Assembly (NCBI RefSeq): GCF_000172635.2
Contig: NC_018632.1
Location: 2,108,001-2,172,000 of the forward strand
Direction: 5' to 3'
Length of the DNA: 64,000 nucleotides
Origin: Alteromonas macleodii ATCC 27126
GTDB taxonomy: Bacteria > Pseudomonadota > Gammaproteobacteria > Enterobacterales > Alteromonadaceae
Shown: positions 9,553 to 18,929 of the stretch, piece by piece
Layout: each line of letters opens with the position of its first letter
Numbering within the stretch: the first letter of the stretch is position 1
The notes under the pieces: generated by a model
Databases searched by the model: none
The model's input: only the letters and a program-made list of their open reading frames with translations
Told to the model about the DNA's origin: nothing
Made by a program: the position numbers and the translations under genes

Positions 9553-9636
9553 AGCACCCAAGGTCGGTAATACAAAAAGCTAAACGTGAAGCTCGTAAAA
9601 GATAGTGAAGGTTAAGATTTAAGGTAGATACACATT

Positions 9637-10500
9637 ATGTCAGTGGAAGTGAGTGAACAAAAATCGATAGAGAAAGTGGTTACAGGTATGCCAACAAGTG
9701 ATGGCGCGGGGGTGTCGCTTACACGTATTATCGGACAACCTGATCTGCCTCGCCTCGATCCCTTTTTAATGTTGGATTTTTTTGGTTCAGATAATCCAGG
9801 TGAATACATTGCTGGTTTTCCACCACATCCTCACCGTGGTTTTCAGACAGTTACTTATATGCTTGCAGGAAAAATGCGCCATAAAGACTCTGTAGGCAAT
9901 GAGGGGGTTATTGATGCTGGTGGCATTCAATGGATGAATGCGGGTCGAGGCATAATACATGAAGAAATGCCAGAGCAGGAGGAGGGCTTGTTACAAGGCT
10001 TTCAGCTGTGGGTGAATCTTCCGGCCGTAGAGAAAATGTCAGCGCCTAACTATCAAGACATACAGCCAGATAGTGTGCCTACAGTACACATTCAAGATGC
10101 AGTAATCAAAGTGTTAGCAGGTGAAATTGACGGTGTGAAAGGGCCTGTGAAGACAACGGCGGTTGCTCCTACTTTTTTAGACGTTGCACTACGAAGCGGG
10201 AGTTCGGAAATTGCACTGGGTTCGGATGAAGCTGCCTTTATTTATGTGTACGAGGGAAGCGTGGTCATTAATAGCGGCGAACTTAGCAAAGAAACAATTA
10301 TGTCGCAGGGAGAGCTGGGTGTTTTGTCACAAAGTGGCAAGCAGCTATCTGTATCCGCTGATACGGGTTGTAAGTTTATAGTGGTCTCAGGTAAACCTAT
10401 TGAAGAGCCTGTGGTCCAATATGGGCCTTTTGTAATGAACACTCAGCAGGAAATTATTCAGGCATTTAACGATTACCAAAGCGGTTCATTAGCAAAGTAG
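9637..10500 (+). CDS. Pirin family protein
   Basis: A 287-residue bicupin of the pirin family, cytoplasmic, usually binding one metal (Fe) in the N-terminal cupin; some members oxidise quercetin. The metal-ligand motifs are visible: PPHPHRGFQTVTYML contributes two histidines, and the later GRGIIHEEMP supplies a histidine and a glutamate. The C-terminal half is a second cupin without the motif. It is likely co-transcribed with the preceding hydroquinone reductase gene. The physiological substrate is unknown. Confidence 0.88.
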   Translation: MSVEVSEQKSIEKVVTGMPTSDGAGVSLTRIIGQPDLPRLDPFLMLDFFGSDNPGEYIAGFPPHPHRGFQTVTYMLAGKMRHKDSVGNEGVIDAGGIQWMNAGRGIIHEEMPEQEEGLLQGFQLWVNLPAVEKMSAPNYQDIQPDSVPTVHIQDAVIKVLAGEIDGVKGPVKTTAVAPTFLDVALRSGSSEIALGSDEAAFIYVYEGSVVINSGELSKETIMSQGELGVLSQSGKQLSVSADTGCKFIVVSGKPIEEPVVQYGPFVMNTQQEIIQAFNDYQSGSLAK

Positions 10501-10615
10501 ATACAAGGTTTGCCTGTTTTGATTCGACGATGGGTAATTATCTATGCGGACTGGTATTAGACTGGGCTTTTAATCAATACCTCTTCATTAGGTTCAGCAA
10601 GGAGTAGCACTGCCA

Positions 10616-11116
10616 ATGCATTTTGAAAGCGTCGCCGAAAAACACGTGCTATCACTTTTAGAATTTGAGCGTAGTAACAAAGCCTATTTTGAATCGTCTA
10701 TAGCACCAAGAGAGGCAGCTTTCTATTCATTGGATGGCGGCTACCACATTAGCGAATTGCTTTACTTACAACAGCAGAAAAGAGCTTGGGGTTATGTGCT
10801 TGTTGATGAGCAACGAAATAACCAGATTGTAGCGCGTGCTAACATCAAAAATAGAGCAGGCGACAAGGCGGAAATCGGCTATCGAGTTGCAGAGAAGGAT
10901 TGTGGAAAAGGCATTGCTTCTCACTGCGTCTCATTTTTAATTGAGGAGGCCAAAAGCATGGGCATAAAATTGCTCACTGCTGAAGTCATGGATAATAACG
11001 CCGCTTCTGAAAAAGTCCTTATCAAGAATGGTTTTAGTCCAAAGCTGTGCTTTCGCCGAAAGTATCGTCATCAAGGCGCTTTCCATAACAGTATCTACTT
11101 CGAACTCCCGCTTTAA
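10616..11116 (+). CDS. GNAT family N-acetyltransferase
   Basis: A 166-residue protein resembling RimJ/RimL-type acetyltransferases. The acetyl-CoA binding segment is EIGYRVAEKDCGKGIASHCV, with the R/Q-x-x-G-x-G/A-like KDCGKGIA loop (about residues 90-97). It is followed by the EVMDNNAASEKVLIKNGF segment typical of the fold's last strand and helix. Substrate is unknown: protein N-terminus, amino acid or antibiotic are all possible. AAGGAG lies about 12 bases upstream of the ATG, a slightly long spacing. Confidence 0.82.
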   Translation: MHFESVAEKHVLSLLEFERSNKAYFESSIAPREAAFYSLDGGYHISELLYLQQQKRAWGYVLVDEQRNNQIVARANIKNRAGDKAEIGYRVAEKDCGKGIASHCVSFLIEEAKSMGIKLLTAEVMDNNAASEKVLIKNGFSPKLCFRRKYRHQGAFHNSIYFELPL

Positions 11117-11215
11117 ACTCATCGGTTGAAAGCAGCGTGAGCAAAACGTTGCGCTGTTCAAATTGAATTAGTAATTCACTCCCTCTAATGATTTAATATC
11201 GGTATGTCTAATCTC

Positions 11216-11261
11216 TTTTACGACAATAAGAAAGGGGCGTATGCGCTTTTTCGTCGTAAAA
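11216..11261 (+). other. Stem-loop in the leader of the phosphomannomutase gene
   Basis: Inverted repeat TTTTACGAC (11216-11224) with GTCGTAAAA (11253-11261), nine perfect pairs around a 28-base loop. It ends 49 bases before the ATG of the next gene. It has no T-tract, so it is not an obvious terminator; it could be a leader structure or an operator. Confidence 0.35.
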
Positions 11262-11310
11262 AGCGATAATGTAATCATAAATAGTTAAAACACAGGGAAT
11301 TTCGATCCAA

Positions 11311-12771
11311 ATGGCAACCCCAATTACCTGCTTTAAAGCGTATGATATTCGTGGCGAATTGAACTCACAACTGAATGAAGATGTAGCGTATCGAATTGGC
11401 TATGCTTTTGCGCAAGAATTAAATGCGAAAACTGTTGTTGTTGGTAGTGATGTGCGTCTTACGTCAATACCATTAAAATTAGCGTTAAGCGCGGGTCTAA
11501 TCGATGCTGGTGCAACAGTGACCGATATTGGCATGGCAGGAACAGAAGAAATTTACTTCGCTACCAAACACCTTGGCGTTGATGGTGGTATTGAAGTAAC
11601 GGCAAGTCATAACCCCATTAATTACAACGGTATGAAACTGGTGAAGTCAGGCTCTGTTCCAATTAGTGGCGACACAGGCCTAAACGCGATAAAAGAGAAA
11701 GCGGAAGCACTAGAAGATAGCTTCGTGTCAGAGCGATTAGCACACTACACTGAGGGTGCGTTGATTGATGCTGATGCGTTTTTTAACGGTACGGCCCATG
11801 TAAAAGAAGACAAGCTTTCTGAGACCGATAAATATGCGGTTAAATCGTGTATGTCTGACTATGTTTCTCACATGCTTTCTTACGTTAATTTGAGCAATTT
11901 TACGCCGTTAAAAGTGGTGGTTAATGCAGGTAATGGTGCCGCAGGCCCCGCGCTAGACGCTATTGAAAAAGAAATGAAAGTGCAGGGTGTTCCGATAGAG
12001 TTTGTTAAAGTACATCACAATGCTGATGGTACATTTCCAAACGGCATCCCCAATCCATTGTTACCTGAAAACCGTGCTGATACGGCTGACGCTGTTAAAG
12101 CGTCGGGAGCTGATTTTGGCATTGCATGGGATGGTGATTTCGACCGTTGCTTCTTGTTTGACGCTGATGGTGAATTTATTGAAGGATATTATATCGTTGG
12201 CTTGCTTGCTGAAGCCTTTATCGAGAAAAACACCGACAGTAAAATCATTTATGACCCTCGCGTATACTGGAATACAGAAGATATCGTAGCGAATGCAGGT
12301 GGTACACCCATTAAGTCGAAAACCGGCCATGCGTTCATTAAGGAGCGTATGCGCAAAGAAGATGCGGTCTATGGCGGTGAAATGAGTGCGCACCATTACT
12401 TTAGAGATTTTGCCTACTGTGATTCAGGCATGATCCCTTGGTTGTTAATTGCCGAATTGGTGTGTGTGAAAAAGCAAACACTAGCGAGTATGGTAAAAGC
12501 GCGAATTGAAGCGTTTCCATCTTCTGGTGAAATTAACAGTAAACTAAAAGATGCTGACGCAGCGCTGGAACGCGTTACAAGTAAATATCAGCCACTAGCC
12601 AGCGTAATCGATACTACTGATGGTTTGGGTCTGGAGTTTGGCACATGGCGCTTTAATTTACGTAAATCGAATACTGAGCCAGTTATTCGTTTAAACGTTG
12701 AAAGTAAAGGCGACATAGCGTTGATGGAACAAAAAACCGAAGAGCTACTTTCGCTCATTCGCGCTGAATAA
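11311..12771 (+). CDS. cpsG: Phosphomannomutase (CpsG/ManB type)
   Basis: Interconverts mannose-6-phosphate and mannose-1-phosphate for GDP-sugar and exopolysaccharide synthesis. The 486-residue alpha-D-phosphohexomutase begins with [12 protein letters not shown]. It has the active-site phosphoserine loop [15 protein letters not shown], the metal-binding DGDFDRC and the C-terminal phosphate-binding RKSNTEP. It matches E. coli CpsG closely in the N-terminal third but carries an insertion of about 30 residues around positions 143-180, between the first and second domains. It is monocistronic, with a strong terminator behind it. Confidence 0.9.
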   Translation: MATPITCFKAYDIRGELNSQLNEDVAYRIGYAFAQELNAKTVVVGSDVRLTSIPLKLALSAGLIDAGATVTDIGMAGTEEIYFATKHLGVDGGIEVTASHNPINYNGMKLVKSGSVPISGDTGLNAIKEKAEALEDSFVSERLAHYTEGALIDADAFFNGTAHVKEDKLSETDKYAVKSCMSDYVSHMLSYVNLSNFTPLKVVVNAGNGAAGPALDAIEKEMKVQGVPIEFVKVHHNADGTFPNGIPNPLLPENRADTADAVKASGADFGIAWDGDFDRCFLFDADGEFIEGYYIVGLLAEAFIEKNTDSKIIYDPRVYWNTEDIVANAGGTPIKSKTGHAFIKERMRKEDAVYGGEMSAHHYFRDFAYCDSGMIPWLLIAELVCVKKQTLASMVKARIEAFPSSGEINSKLKDADAALERVTSKYQPLASVIDTTDGLGLEFGTWRFNLRKSNTEPVIRLNVESKGDIALMEQKTEELLSLIRAE

Positions 12772-12828
12772 CCACGGTACTTTTCGTTAATAACGCTAGG
12801 TCAACAGGCCCTAGATAAGTAAAAAACG

Positions 12829-12864
12829 AAGGCGATAATATAGTGATATTATCGCCTTTTTTGT
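12829..12864 (+). terminator. Rho-independent terminator after cpsG
   Basis: Perfect 13-bp stem (12829-12841 with 12846-12858) around an AGTG loop, followed by a T-run. It lies 58 bases after the cpsG stop. Confidence 0.88.
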
Positions 12865-13034
12865 TTTCGAGATTTGAACTTGTTAAAGCTCTATTTATCA
12901 ATCGCTTAAGCTGGTTATGCGTAACTTTACGGTTTGAGTTAGACACTCGCTTAATCACCGCAGGCTTTTGCCTCTATTACTTTTTTGCAATTAACTAATG
13001 TCATGCCTTTAACGCTAAGCTGTTAGTAGTAACG

Positions 13035-13457
13035 TTATACGAGCAAGTAAATCATCCAGGCGTGACAGATAACAACGACACTTGTTAATCCCATCCGCAA
13101 GCTTATGTAACTTACAATCTGCTCTTTAGGAAGACTAAGGATAAACTTGTCGTAAATAAGTACGGCGACGTAGCTTAGCGATAAAACGCCAAACACCTTC
13201 ACGTCGTGAGAGAACACTAAACACAACCACCCAATTATGGTCGGCAACATAGCGACTAACATTTGCTTGTCGTAACGTTGATTACTTATTGCGTCCCACC
13301 AATGGATACCACCAAAGAAAGACAATAGCACGGCTGAGTATTGGACAAAGTAAACGGCGCTTTGTGTAAGCGATAACAGGTTAAGCTGATAAGCCAGTGG
13401 CATAGCCACAAAAGGAATGAGACCGGCAATACCTAGAAAAACCGCTGAATAGGGCAT
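13035..13457 (-). CDS. DUF3429 family membrane protein
   Basis: A 140-residue integral membrane protein with about five hydrophobic segments. The family-typical SFFGGIHWWDA motif follows the second segment. This resembles the DUF3429 family (often annotated as cell-envelope or ubiquinone-linked membrane proteins, function unknown). It is transcribed in the same direction as gltA, 99 bases downstream, but an intervening hairpin suggests separate or attenuated transcription. Confidence 0.75.
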   Translation of the reverse strand: MPYSAVFLGIAGLIPFVAMPLAYQLNLLSLTQSAVYFVQYSAVLLSFFGGIHWWDAISNQRYDKQMLVAMLPTIIGWLCLVFSHDVKVFGVLSLSYVAVLIYDKFILSLPKEQIVSYISLRMGLTSVVVICHAWMIYLLV

Positions 13458-13487
13458 TGTTGTTCCTTGAAGTAATCTTGTATAAAC

Positions 13488-13516
13488 AAAAATAGCGCCT
13501 TAAAGGCGCTATTTTT
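13488..13516 (-). terminator. Rho-independent terminator after gltA
   Basis: Perfect 12-bp inverted repeat AAAAATAGCGCC/GGCGCTATTTTT (13488-13499 with 13505-13516), loop TTAAA. The A-run and T-run on the arms let it work on either strand; it lies just downstream of gltA on the minus strand. Confidence 0.85.
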
Positions 13517-13556
13517 ACTATTAAGCGTAATACTTAGTTCAGTATTTACTAATTTA

Positions 13557-14834
13557 CTACTTAATTGGCGTGTACTTACGCTGGTTATGACCAGTGTAAA
13601 GCTGACGAGGACGACCAATTTTTTGTTTAGGGTCGCTCATCATTTCATGCCAGTGTGAAATCCAACCTACTGTACGAGACAGGGCAAAAATACACGTAAA
13701 CATGTTAGTTGGAATACCAATCGCTTTAAGTACGATACCAGAATAGAAGTCTACGTTCGGGAACAGTTTCTTCTCTGCAAAGTACGGGTCACTCAATGCA
13801 ATCTTTTCAAGCTCCATTGCTACTTCTAGTAGTGGATCTTTAACATTAAGTTCGCTTAGTACTTCGTGACAACTTTCACGCATTACTGTTGCACGTGGAT
13901 CGTGGTTCTTATAAACACGGTGACCGAAGCCCATAAGACGGAATGGGTCATTCTTGTCTTTAGCGCGTGCAATAAACTCAGGAATACGATCAACTGTACC
14001 AATTTCTTCTAGCATGTTCAGACATGCTTCGTTTGCACCACCATGAGCAGGACCCCAAAGTGAAGCAACACCAGCAGAAATACATGCATATGGGTTCGCA
14101 CCAGAAGAACCGGCAAGACGAACGGTAGACGTTGAAGCATTCTGTTCGTGGTCTGCGTGAAGCGTAAAGATACGGTCCATCGCGCGCTCAACAGCTGGGC
14201 TGATTTGATATTCTTCTGCTGGTACAGAGAACATCATGTTCAGGAAGTTAGCTGCATAGCTTAAGTCGTTTCGTGGATAAACAAACGGCTGACCTACATT
14301 GTACTTGTAGCACATAGCAACAAGAGTAGGCATTTTAGCAATTAGACGGTGCGCGCTGCGAATGCGCTGTTCTTCATTAGAAACGTCTAAATCGCTGTGG
14401 TAGAACGAAGACATCGCGCCAACGGTACCACATAGCATTGCCATAGGGTGGGCGTCGTTGCGGAAACCGTGGAAGAACATGTTAATTTGTTCATGTACCA
14501 TGGTGTGACGAGTAATTGTCTCTTTAAATTCTTCGTACTGTTCCTTTGTTGGTGCATCACCGTGAAGAAGCATGTGACAAACTTCTAAGTAGTCTGCATC
14601 ACGCGCTAGTTCTTCGATAGGGAAACCGCGGTGTAATAATACACCTTGAGCGCCATCAATGTAGGTAATTGAAGACTCGCAAGATCCTGTCGCCATAAAA
14701 CCTGGGTCGTACGTGAAATAACCGTGCTGGCCTAACGTACGGACATCGATTACATCTTGTCCTTCGGTGCCAGACAAGATAGGAAGCTCGATTTCCTTAC
14801 CGCCGGCTTTAAGAATGGCTTTCTGATCTGCCAT
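13557..14834 (-). CDS. gltA: Citrate synthase (type II, hexameric)
   Basis: Condenses acetyl-CoA and oxaloacetate to citrate, the entry to the TCA cycle. The 425-residue protein has the catalytic triad at the positions used in E. coli: His264 in [10 protein letters not shown], His305 in [15 protein letters not shown] and Asp361 in NVDFYSG. The N-terminal domain before residue 50 is typical of the NADH-regulated hexameric form. AGGAGAG precedes the ATG on the minus strand. The gene is divergent from sdhCDAB across a 704-base region. Codon use is strongly biased, as expected for a highly expressed gene. Confidence 0.97.
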   Translation of the reverse strand: MADQKAILKAGGKEIELPILSGTEGQDVIDVRTLGQHGYFTYDPGFMATGSCESSITYIDGAQGVLLHRGFPIEELARDADYLEVCHMLLHGDAPTKEQYEEFKETITRHTMVHEQINMFFHGFRNDAHPMAMLCGTVGAMSSFYHSDLDVSNEEQRIRSAHRLIAKMPTLVAMCYKYNVGQPFVYPRNDLSYAANFLNMMFSVPAEEYQISPAVERAMDRIFTLHADHEQNASTSTVRLAGSSGANPYACISAGVASLWGPAHGGANEACLNMLEEIGTVDRIPEFIARAKDKNDPFRLMGFGHRVYKNHDPRATVMRESCHEVLSELNVKDPLLEVAMELEKIALSDPYFAEKKLFPNVDFYSGIVLKAIGIPTNMFTCIFALSRTVGWISHWHEMMSDPKQKIGRPRQLYTGHNQRKYTPIK

Positions 14835-15538
14835 AAAATGCTCTCCTCAGAATGGTTCTGTTTGCAGCGAAAACGGACGAAAATATCCGCTTCGTTGGGA
14901 AAAGTGGGCGTATTTGTACTTTATTATGCACCAACAAGTCAATTTAATTGCATATTTGCACAATAAATATTCCGAATTGCTTAAAAAAATACTAGCAATC
15001 AGATAACGATTAATTAACTCGTTGGGATTTCACTTTGCCCGATACGGTGCAATTATCAATGGCTTTTCGATAAAGGTAAACCACCGAACGATAAATATAT
15101 TAACAGGTTAGTTTAAAAAGTAACCTTTTGATGAGGAATAAATACGCATACAGATTAAAAGTGCTTAATTTCTCGTTGTTATGCATAGTTATTCCATTTA
15201 GCTGCTGGTAAACTTCTTAACACTGTAATTGCGCTCGTTTAAACGTGTTGCGCTCAATTTTGATCTCTTTTTATTCAAAATAATTATCATAAAAGTGTAT
15301 ATAGCGACTAAAGTCTTACTACGGCACAAAAAATTGTAATTATATACTACGCTGGATATACTCAGCGGTGCTTTGGAAATGGAATAATTATTCTGTTACA
15401 GGCATTAAAGAATAATTCACAAATTGTTAACAACTCAATGGATGAGGCAATTAACAGGTTAAAAATCGAATTCACTTACTCAGGACATAATAAAGGTAAG
15501 AAATTCATTATCCCCTACGGATTAAACAGGCATACATT
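14835..15538. promoter_or_regulatory. Long divergent regulatory region between gltA and sdhC
   Basis: 704 bases, AT-rich, with no gene-like frame. It holds a perfect 12-bp palindrome GAATAATTATTC (15382-15393) with a second half-copy GAATAATTC at 15410-15418. An AT-rich Fur-box-like stretch lies at about 15274-15292. Several GTTAA/TTAAC elements of the kind found in ArcA-type sites are scattered through it. These are visual resemblances, not scored matches. A long control region fits a cluster that usually responds to oxygen, carbon and iron. Confidence 0.45.
14913..14942 (-). promoter_or_regulatory. Candidate sigma-70 promoter of gltA
   Basis: On the minus strand TTGACT (-35, 14942-14937) and TACAAA (-10, 14918-14913) are 18 bases apart, about 80 bases upstream of the gltA ATG. 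Confidence 0.4.
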
Positions 15539-15913
15539 GTGAAAAAGCAAAGACCAGTAAATTTAGAACTCAATACTATTAAATTTCCGCCCTCTGCTAT
15601 TTCGTCAATTCTCCACCGTGTAACCGGTGTTGCAATGTTCTTCGCGCTACTTTTTGTTATCTGGGCATGGGCAGTTTCTGTTCATTCGCCTGAAGGTTTC
15701 GCGGACGTACAAGCAATCATGGACGGTTTCTTTGGAAAATTTGTCGCAATTGGCACAGCTTCAGCGCTGACATATCACATTCTAGGCGGCCTAAGACACG
15801 TTGTTATGGATTTAGGTCACTGGGAAGAATTAGAGTCGGGTAACACAAGTGCAAAAGCAGTAATCGCACTTTGGGTTGTACTGACCGTAGTATTGGGAGT
15901 TGCATTATGGTAA
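15539..15913 (+). CDS. sdhC: Succinate dehydrogenase cytochrome b556 subunit SdhC
   Basis: Membrane anchor of complex II that binds haem b and ubiquinone together with SdhD. The 124-residue protein has three membrane helices, the quinone-site segment SSILHRVTGV (residues 22-31) and the haem-ligand histidine His80 in TYHILGGLRHVVMD. It starts at GTG 15539; the upstream ribosome-binding site is weak and no better in-frame start exists before the conserved NLELNTIKFP segment. It overlaps sdhD by seven bases. Confidence 0.95.
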   Translation: MKKQRPVNLELNTIKFPPSAISSILHRVTGVAMFFALLFVIWAWAVSVHSPEGFADVQAIMDGFFGKFVAIGTASALTYHILGGLRHVVMDLGHWEELESGNTSAKAVIALWVVLTVVLGVALW

Positions 15914-16254
15914 CCAACCAAGCAAGCATTAAGCGTGACGGCGTACAAGACTACGTTTCACTTCGCGCTACAGCAGCAATTATTTTCGCGTACTCGGTTT
16001 TCATGGCGTGGTTCTTTATTACCACCGATAACCTAACGTTTATCGAATGGCGAGGGTTGTTCTCTGGCCTGGCTATGAAAGTTTTCACATTGGCAGCACT
16101 AGTAGCAGTGATGATCCACGTGCGCATCGGCCTTTGGCAGGTGCTTACAGACTATGTTAAATCAGCAGGTCTGCGCGCAGGACTACAATATATCTTAAAT
16201 ATCATCGCGTTCGGCTATGTAGCTGTTGGCCTATTCGTATTGTGGGGAGTGTAA
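15907..16254 (+). CDS. sdhD: Succinate dehydrogenase membrane anchor SdhD
   Basis: Second anchor subunit of complex II, 115 residues and three membrane helices, with the family motif [16 protein letters not shown] around His71. I place the start at ATG 15907, overlapping the sdhC stop. An in-frame upstream start at 15871 would lie inside sdhC and add residues without family support. GGAG lies upstream inside sdhC. One base separates its stop from the sdhA ATG. Confidence 0.94.
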   Translation: MVTNQASIKRDGVQDYVSLRATAAIIFAYSVFMAWFFITTDNLTFIEWRGLFSGLAMKVFTLAALVAVMIHVRIGLWQVLTDYVKSAGLRAGLQYILNIIAFGYVAVGLFVLWGV

Positions 16255-16255
16255 A

Positions 16256-18028
16256 ATGAGTTTACCCGTTCACGAGTTTGATGCAGTAGTAATTGGTGCT
16301 GGCGGTGCAGGTATGCGCGCAGCACTACAGATTTCGCAGTCTGGTAAATCATGTGCACTGTTATCAAAAGTATTTCCAACCCGTTCTCATACTGTGTCTG
16401 CTCAAGGTGGTATTACTGTAGCACTTGGTAATTCACACGAAGACAATTGGGAATGGCACATGTATGACACCGTTAAGGGCTCTGATTATATCGGTGACCA
16501 AGACGCTATCGAATACATGTGTAAAACTGGTCCAGAAGCAATTATCGAAATGGAAAATATGGGTCTACCATTTTCTCGTTTCGAAAACGGTAAAATCTAC
16601 CAGCGTCCTTTTGGCGGTCAGTCTAAGAATTTTGGTGGCGAGCAGGGCGCTCGTACAGCAGCTGCAGCTGACCGTACTGGTCACGCGCTTCTACACCTTC
16701 TTTACCAGCAAAACGTAAAGAACAAAACAAAAGTTTTCTCTGAGTGGTATGCACTTGACCTAGTTAAGAACCAAGACGGAGACGTTGTTGGTTGTACCGC
16801 GATTGATATCGAATCTGGTGAAGTAGTTTACTTCAAGTCTCGCGCTGTTGTATTAGCAACAGGCGGTGCAGGTCGAATTTACGCATCTACTACAAACGCA
16901 CACATCAATACCGGTGACGGTGTTGGTATGGCACTTCGTGCAGGTGTTGCAGTTCAAGATATGGAAATGTGGCAGTTCCACCCAACGGGTATCGCTGGCG
17001 CAGGAACATTGGTAACAGAAGGTTGTCGTGGTGAAGGTGGTTACCTTCTCAATAAAGACGGCGAACGTTTCATGGAACGTTATGCGCCTAACGCGAAAGA
17101 CCTTGCTGGTCGTGACGTTGTTGCCCGTTCAATGATGACTGAAATTCGTGAAGGTCGCGGTTGTGAAGGCCCATGGGGTACTCACATTAAGCTTAAGCTT
17201 GACCACCTTGGTAAAGACGTTCTTGAGTCTCGTCTACCTGGTATCCTTGAACTTTCACGTACGTTTGCGCACGTTGACCCAGTGAAAGAGCCAATTCCAG
17301 TAATTCCTACTTGTCACTATATGATGGGTGGTATTCCTACAAATGTTGATGGCCAATGTCTAACGGTTGATGAAAACGGTAACGACAAGGTTGTTAACGG
17401 TCTATTTGCCTGTGGTGAGATTGCCTGTGTATCTGTACACGGTGCGAACCGTCTTGGCGGTAACTCACTTCTTGACCTTGTTGTCTTCGGTCGCGCGACT
17501 GGTTTACACCTTGGTAAGACATTGTCTGAAATGGCACCAACACGAGACGCATCAGAGTCTGATCTTGAAGCCTCTATGACGCGTTTCAACCGTTGGGAAA
17601 ATTCAGAGAAAGGTAAGGGCGAAGACCCAGTACAAATTAAGAAAGACTTGCAGAAATGCATGCAGCTTAACTTCTCAGTATTCCGTGAAGGTGAAGCAAT
17701 GGCGGAAGGTCTTAAAGAGCTTAGCGAAATTCGCGAGCGTCTTAAGCATGCACGCCTTGACGACAAGAGCGCAGACTTCAATACCCAGCGTATTGAATGT
17801 TTAGAGCTTGATAACCTAATGGAAACCGCGTACAGCACAGCAGTAGCAGCGAACTTCAGAACGGAAAGCCGTGGTGCTCACAGCCGCTTCGACTTCCCGG
17901 ACCGTGATGACGATAACTGGTTATGCCACAGCATCTACGATCCGAACACTGATAAAATGCTTAAACGTGAAGTGAATATGGCGCCTAAGCTTAGGGAAGC
18001 ATTCCCGCCTAAAGTGCGTTCATATTAA
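16256..18028 (+). CDS. sdhA: Succinate dehydrogenase flavoprotein subunit SdhA
   Basis: Catalytic flavoprotein of complex II, oxidising succinate to fumarate at the cytoplasmic side of the inner membrane. The 590-residue protein has the FAD-binding [13 protein letters not shown] at residues 11-23, His45 in [10 protein letters not shown] (the covalent FAD attachment residue, same number as in E. coli) and the active-site HPTG and [10 protein letters not shown] segments. The ATG at 16256 follows GGGGAG by 6 bases and is preferred to the in-frame upstream ATG at 16226 inside sdhD. Strong codon bias. Confidence 0.97.
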   Translation: MSLPVHEFDAVVIGAGGAGMRAALQISQSGKSCALLSKVFPTRSHTVSAQGGITVALGNSHEDNWEWHMYDTVKGSDYIGDQDAIEYMCKTGPEAIIEMENMGLPFSRFENGKIYQRPFGGQSKNFGGEQGARTAAAADRTGHALLHLLYQQNVKNKTKVFSEWYALDLVKNQDGDVVGCTAIDIESGEVVYFKSRAVVLATGGAGRIYASTTNAHINTGDGVGMALRAGVAVQDMEMWQFHPTGIAGAGTLVTEGCRGEGGYLLNKDGERFMERYAPNAKDLAGRDVVARSMMTEIREGRGCEGPWGTHIKLKLDHLGKDVLESRLPGILELSRTFAHVDPVKEPIPVIPTCHYMMGGIPTNVDGQCLTVDENGNDKVVNGLFACGEIACVSVHGANRLGGNSLLDLVVFGRATGLHLGKTLSEMAPTRDASESDLEASMTRFNRWENSEKGKGEDPVQIKKDLQKCMQLNFSVFREGEAMAEGLKELSEIRERLKHARLDDKSADFNTQRIECLELDNLMETAYSTAVAANFRTESRGAHSRFDFPDRDDDNWLCHSIYDPNTDKMLKREVNMAPKLREAFPPKVRSY

Positions 18029-18042
18029 GAGAGGCAACGATC

Positions 18043-18753
18043 ATGCAATTAACTTTTTCGATTTATCGTTACAACCCAGAAGTAGATGCGAAGCCTCGCA
18101 TGCAAGACTACACTCTAGAAGTAGAGGAAGGTCAGGACATGATGGTGCTAGACGCGCTACTTGCACTTAAAGAGCAGGATCCGACGCTTTCTTTCCGTCG
18201 CTCTTGCCGTGAAGGTGTGTGTGGTTCAGACGGTGTGAACATGAACGGCAAAAATGGCCTTGCGTGTATCACTCCTTTATCTGCACTGGGCAAAGGTAAA
18301 ATAGTAGTTCGTCCACTTCCAGGTCTACCAGTTGTACGTGACCTTGTTGTTGATATGACGCAGTTCTACACACAGTACGAAAAGATTAAGCCGTTCTTAA
18401 TCAACGACAGTAAGCAGCCGCCAGCGCGCGAACACTTACAGTCACCTGAAGAGCGTGCGAAACTTGACGGTCTTTACGAGTGTATTCTATGTGCATGTTG
18501 TTCAACGTCATGCCCATCTTTCTGGTGGAATCCTGATAAGTTCATCGGTCCTGCTGGTCTACTTCACGCGTATCGTTTCCTTATCGATAGCCGTGATACG
18601 GCAACTGAAGAGCGTCTTAACGACCTTGATGATGCGTTCAGCGTATTCCGCTGTCACGGTATCATGAACTGTGTAAGTGTATGTCCTAAGGGCTTAAACC
18701 CTACAAAAGCGATAGGCCAAATTAAGTCTATGCTTTTACAACGGGCTGTTTAG
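18043..18753 (+). CDS. sdhB: Succinate dehydrogenase iron-sulfur subunit SdhB
   Basis: Electron-transfer subunit of complex II, 236 residues. The three cluster motifs are visible in order: the [2Fe-2S] site SCREGVCGSDG with a further Cys at GLAC, the [4Fe-4S] site CILCACCSTSCP and the [3Fe-4S] site CHGIMNCVSVCPKG. AGAGAGGC precedes the ATG. It is the last gene of sdhCDAB; a strong terminator 46 bases downstream separates it from sucA. Confidence 0.97.
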   Translation: MQLTFSIYRYNPEVDAKPRMQDYTLEVEEGQDMMVLDALLALKEQDPTLSFRRSCREGVCGSDGVNMNGKNGLACITPLSALGKGKIVVRPLPGLPVVRDLVVDMTQFYTQYEKIKPFLINDSKQPPAREHLQSPEERAKLDGLYECILCACCSTSCPSFWWNPDKFIGPAGLLHAYRFLIDSRDTATEERLNDLDDAFSVFRCHGIMNCVSVCPKGLNPTKAIGQIKSMLLQRAV

Positions 18754-18798
18754 TACTATATTCTGATAACTTCCTAAAGTTACAGATAGTGATGCTCT

Positions 18799-18831
18799 AA
18801 ATAGCCATCCCAAAAGGATGGCTATTTTTTT
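18799..18831 (+). terminator. Rho-independent terminator between sdhB and sucA
   Basis: Perfect 12-bp stem AAATAGCCATCC/GGATGGCTATTT (18799-18810 with 18816-18827), loop CAAAA, then a T-run. It divides the sdh and suc operons, at least partly. Confidence 0.88.
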
Positions 18832-18852
18832 ATATATTCGCTGTTATAACAC

Positions 18853-18880
18853 TTGGTTATGCTGAGAATAACCTTATAAT
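18853..18880 (+). promoter_or_regulatory. Candidate promoter of sucABCD
   Basis: A consensus -10 TATAAT at 18875-18880 with a weak -35 TTGGTT at 18853-18858 (spacer 16). It lies just after the sdhB terminator and 50 bases before the sucA ATG, so it fits a separate suc transcript. Confidence 0.45.
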
Positions 18881-18929
18881 ACATCTTGATTGTTAACTAG
18901 ATTTTATAAAACGTAGCAAGGCAAATTAA

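Noticed and set aside
17317..17838. A 173-codon minus-strand frame inside sdhA
   Set aside because: It is a shadow of sdhA with Ser/Arg-rich composition and no start signal or homology-like pattern.
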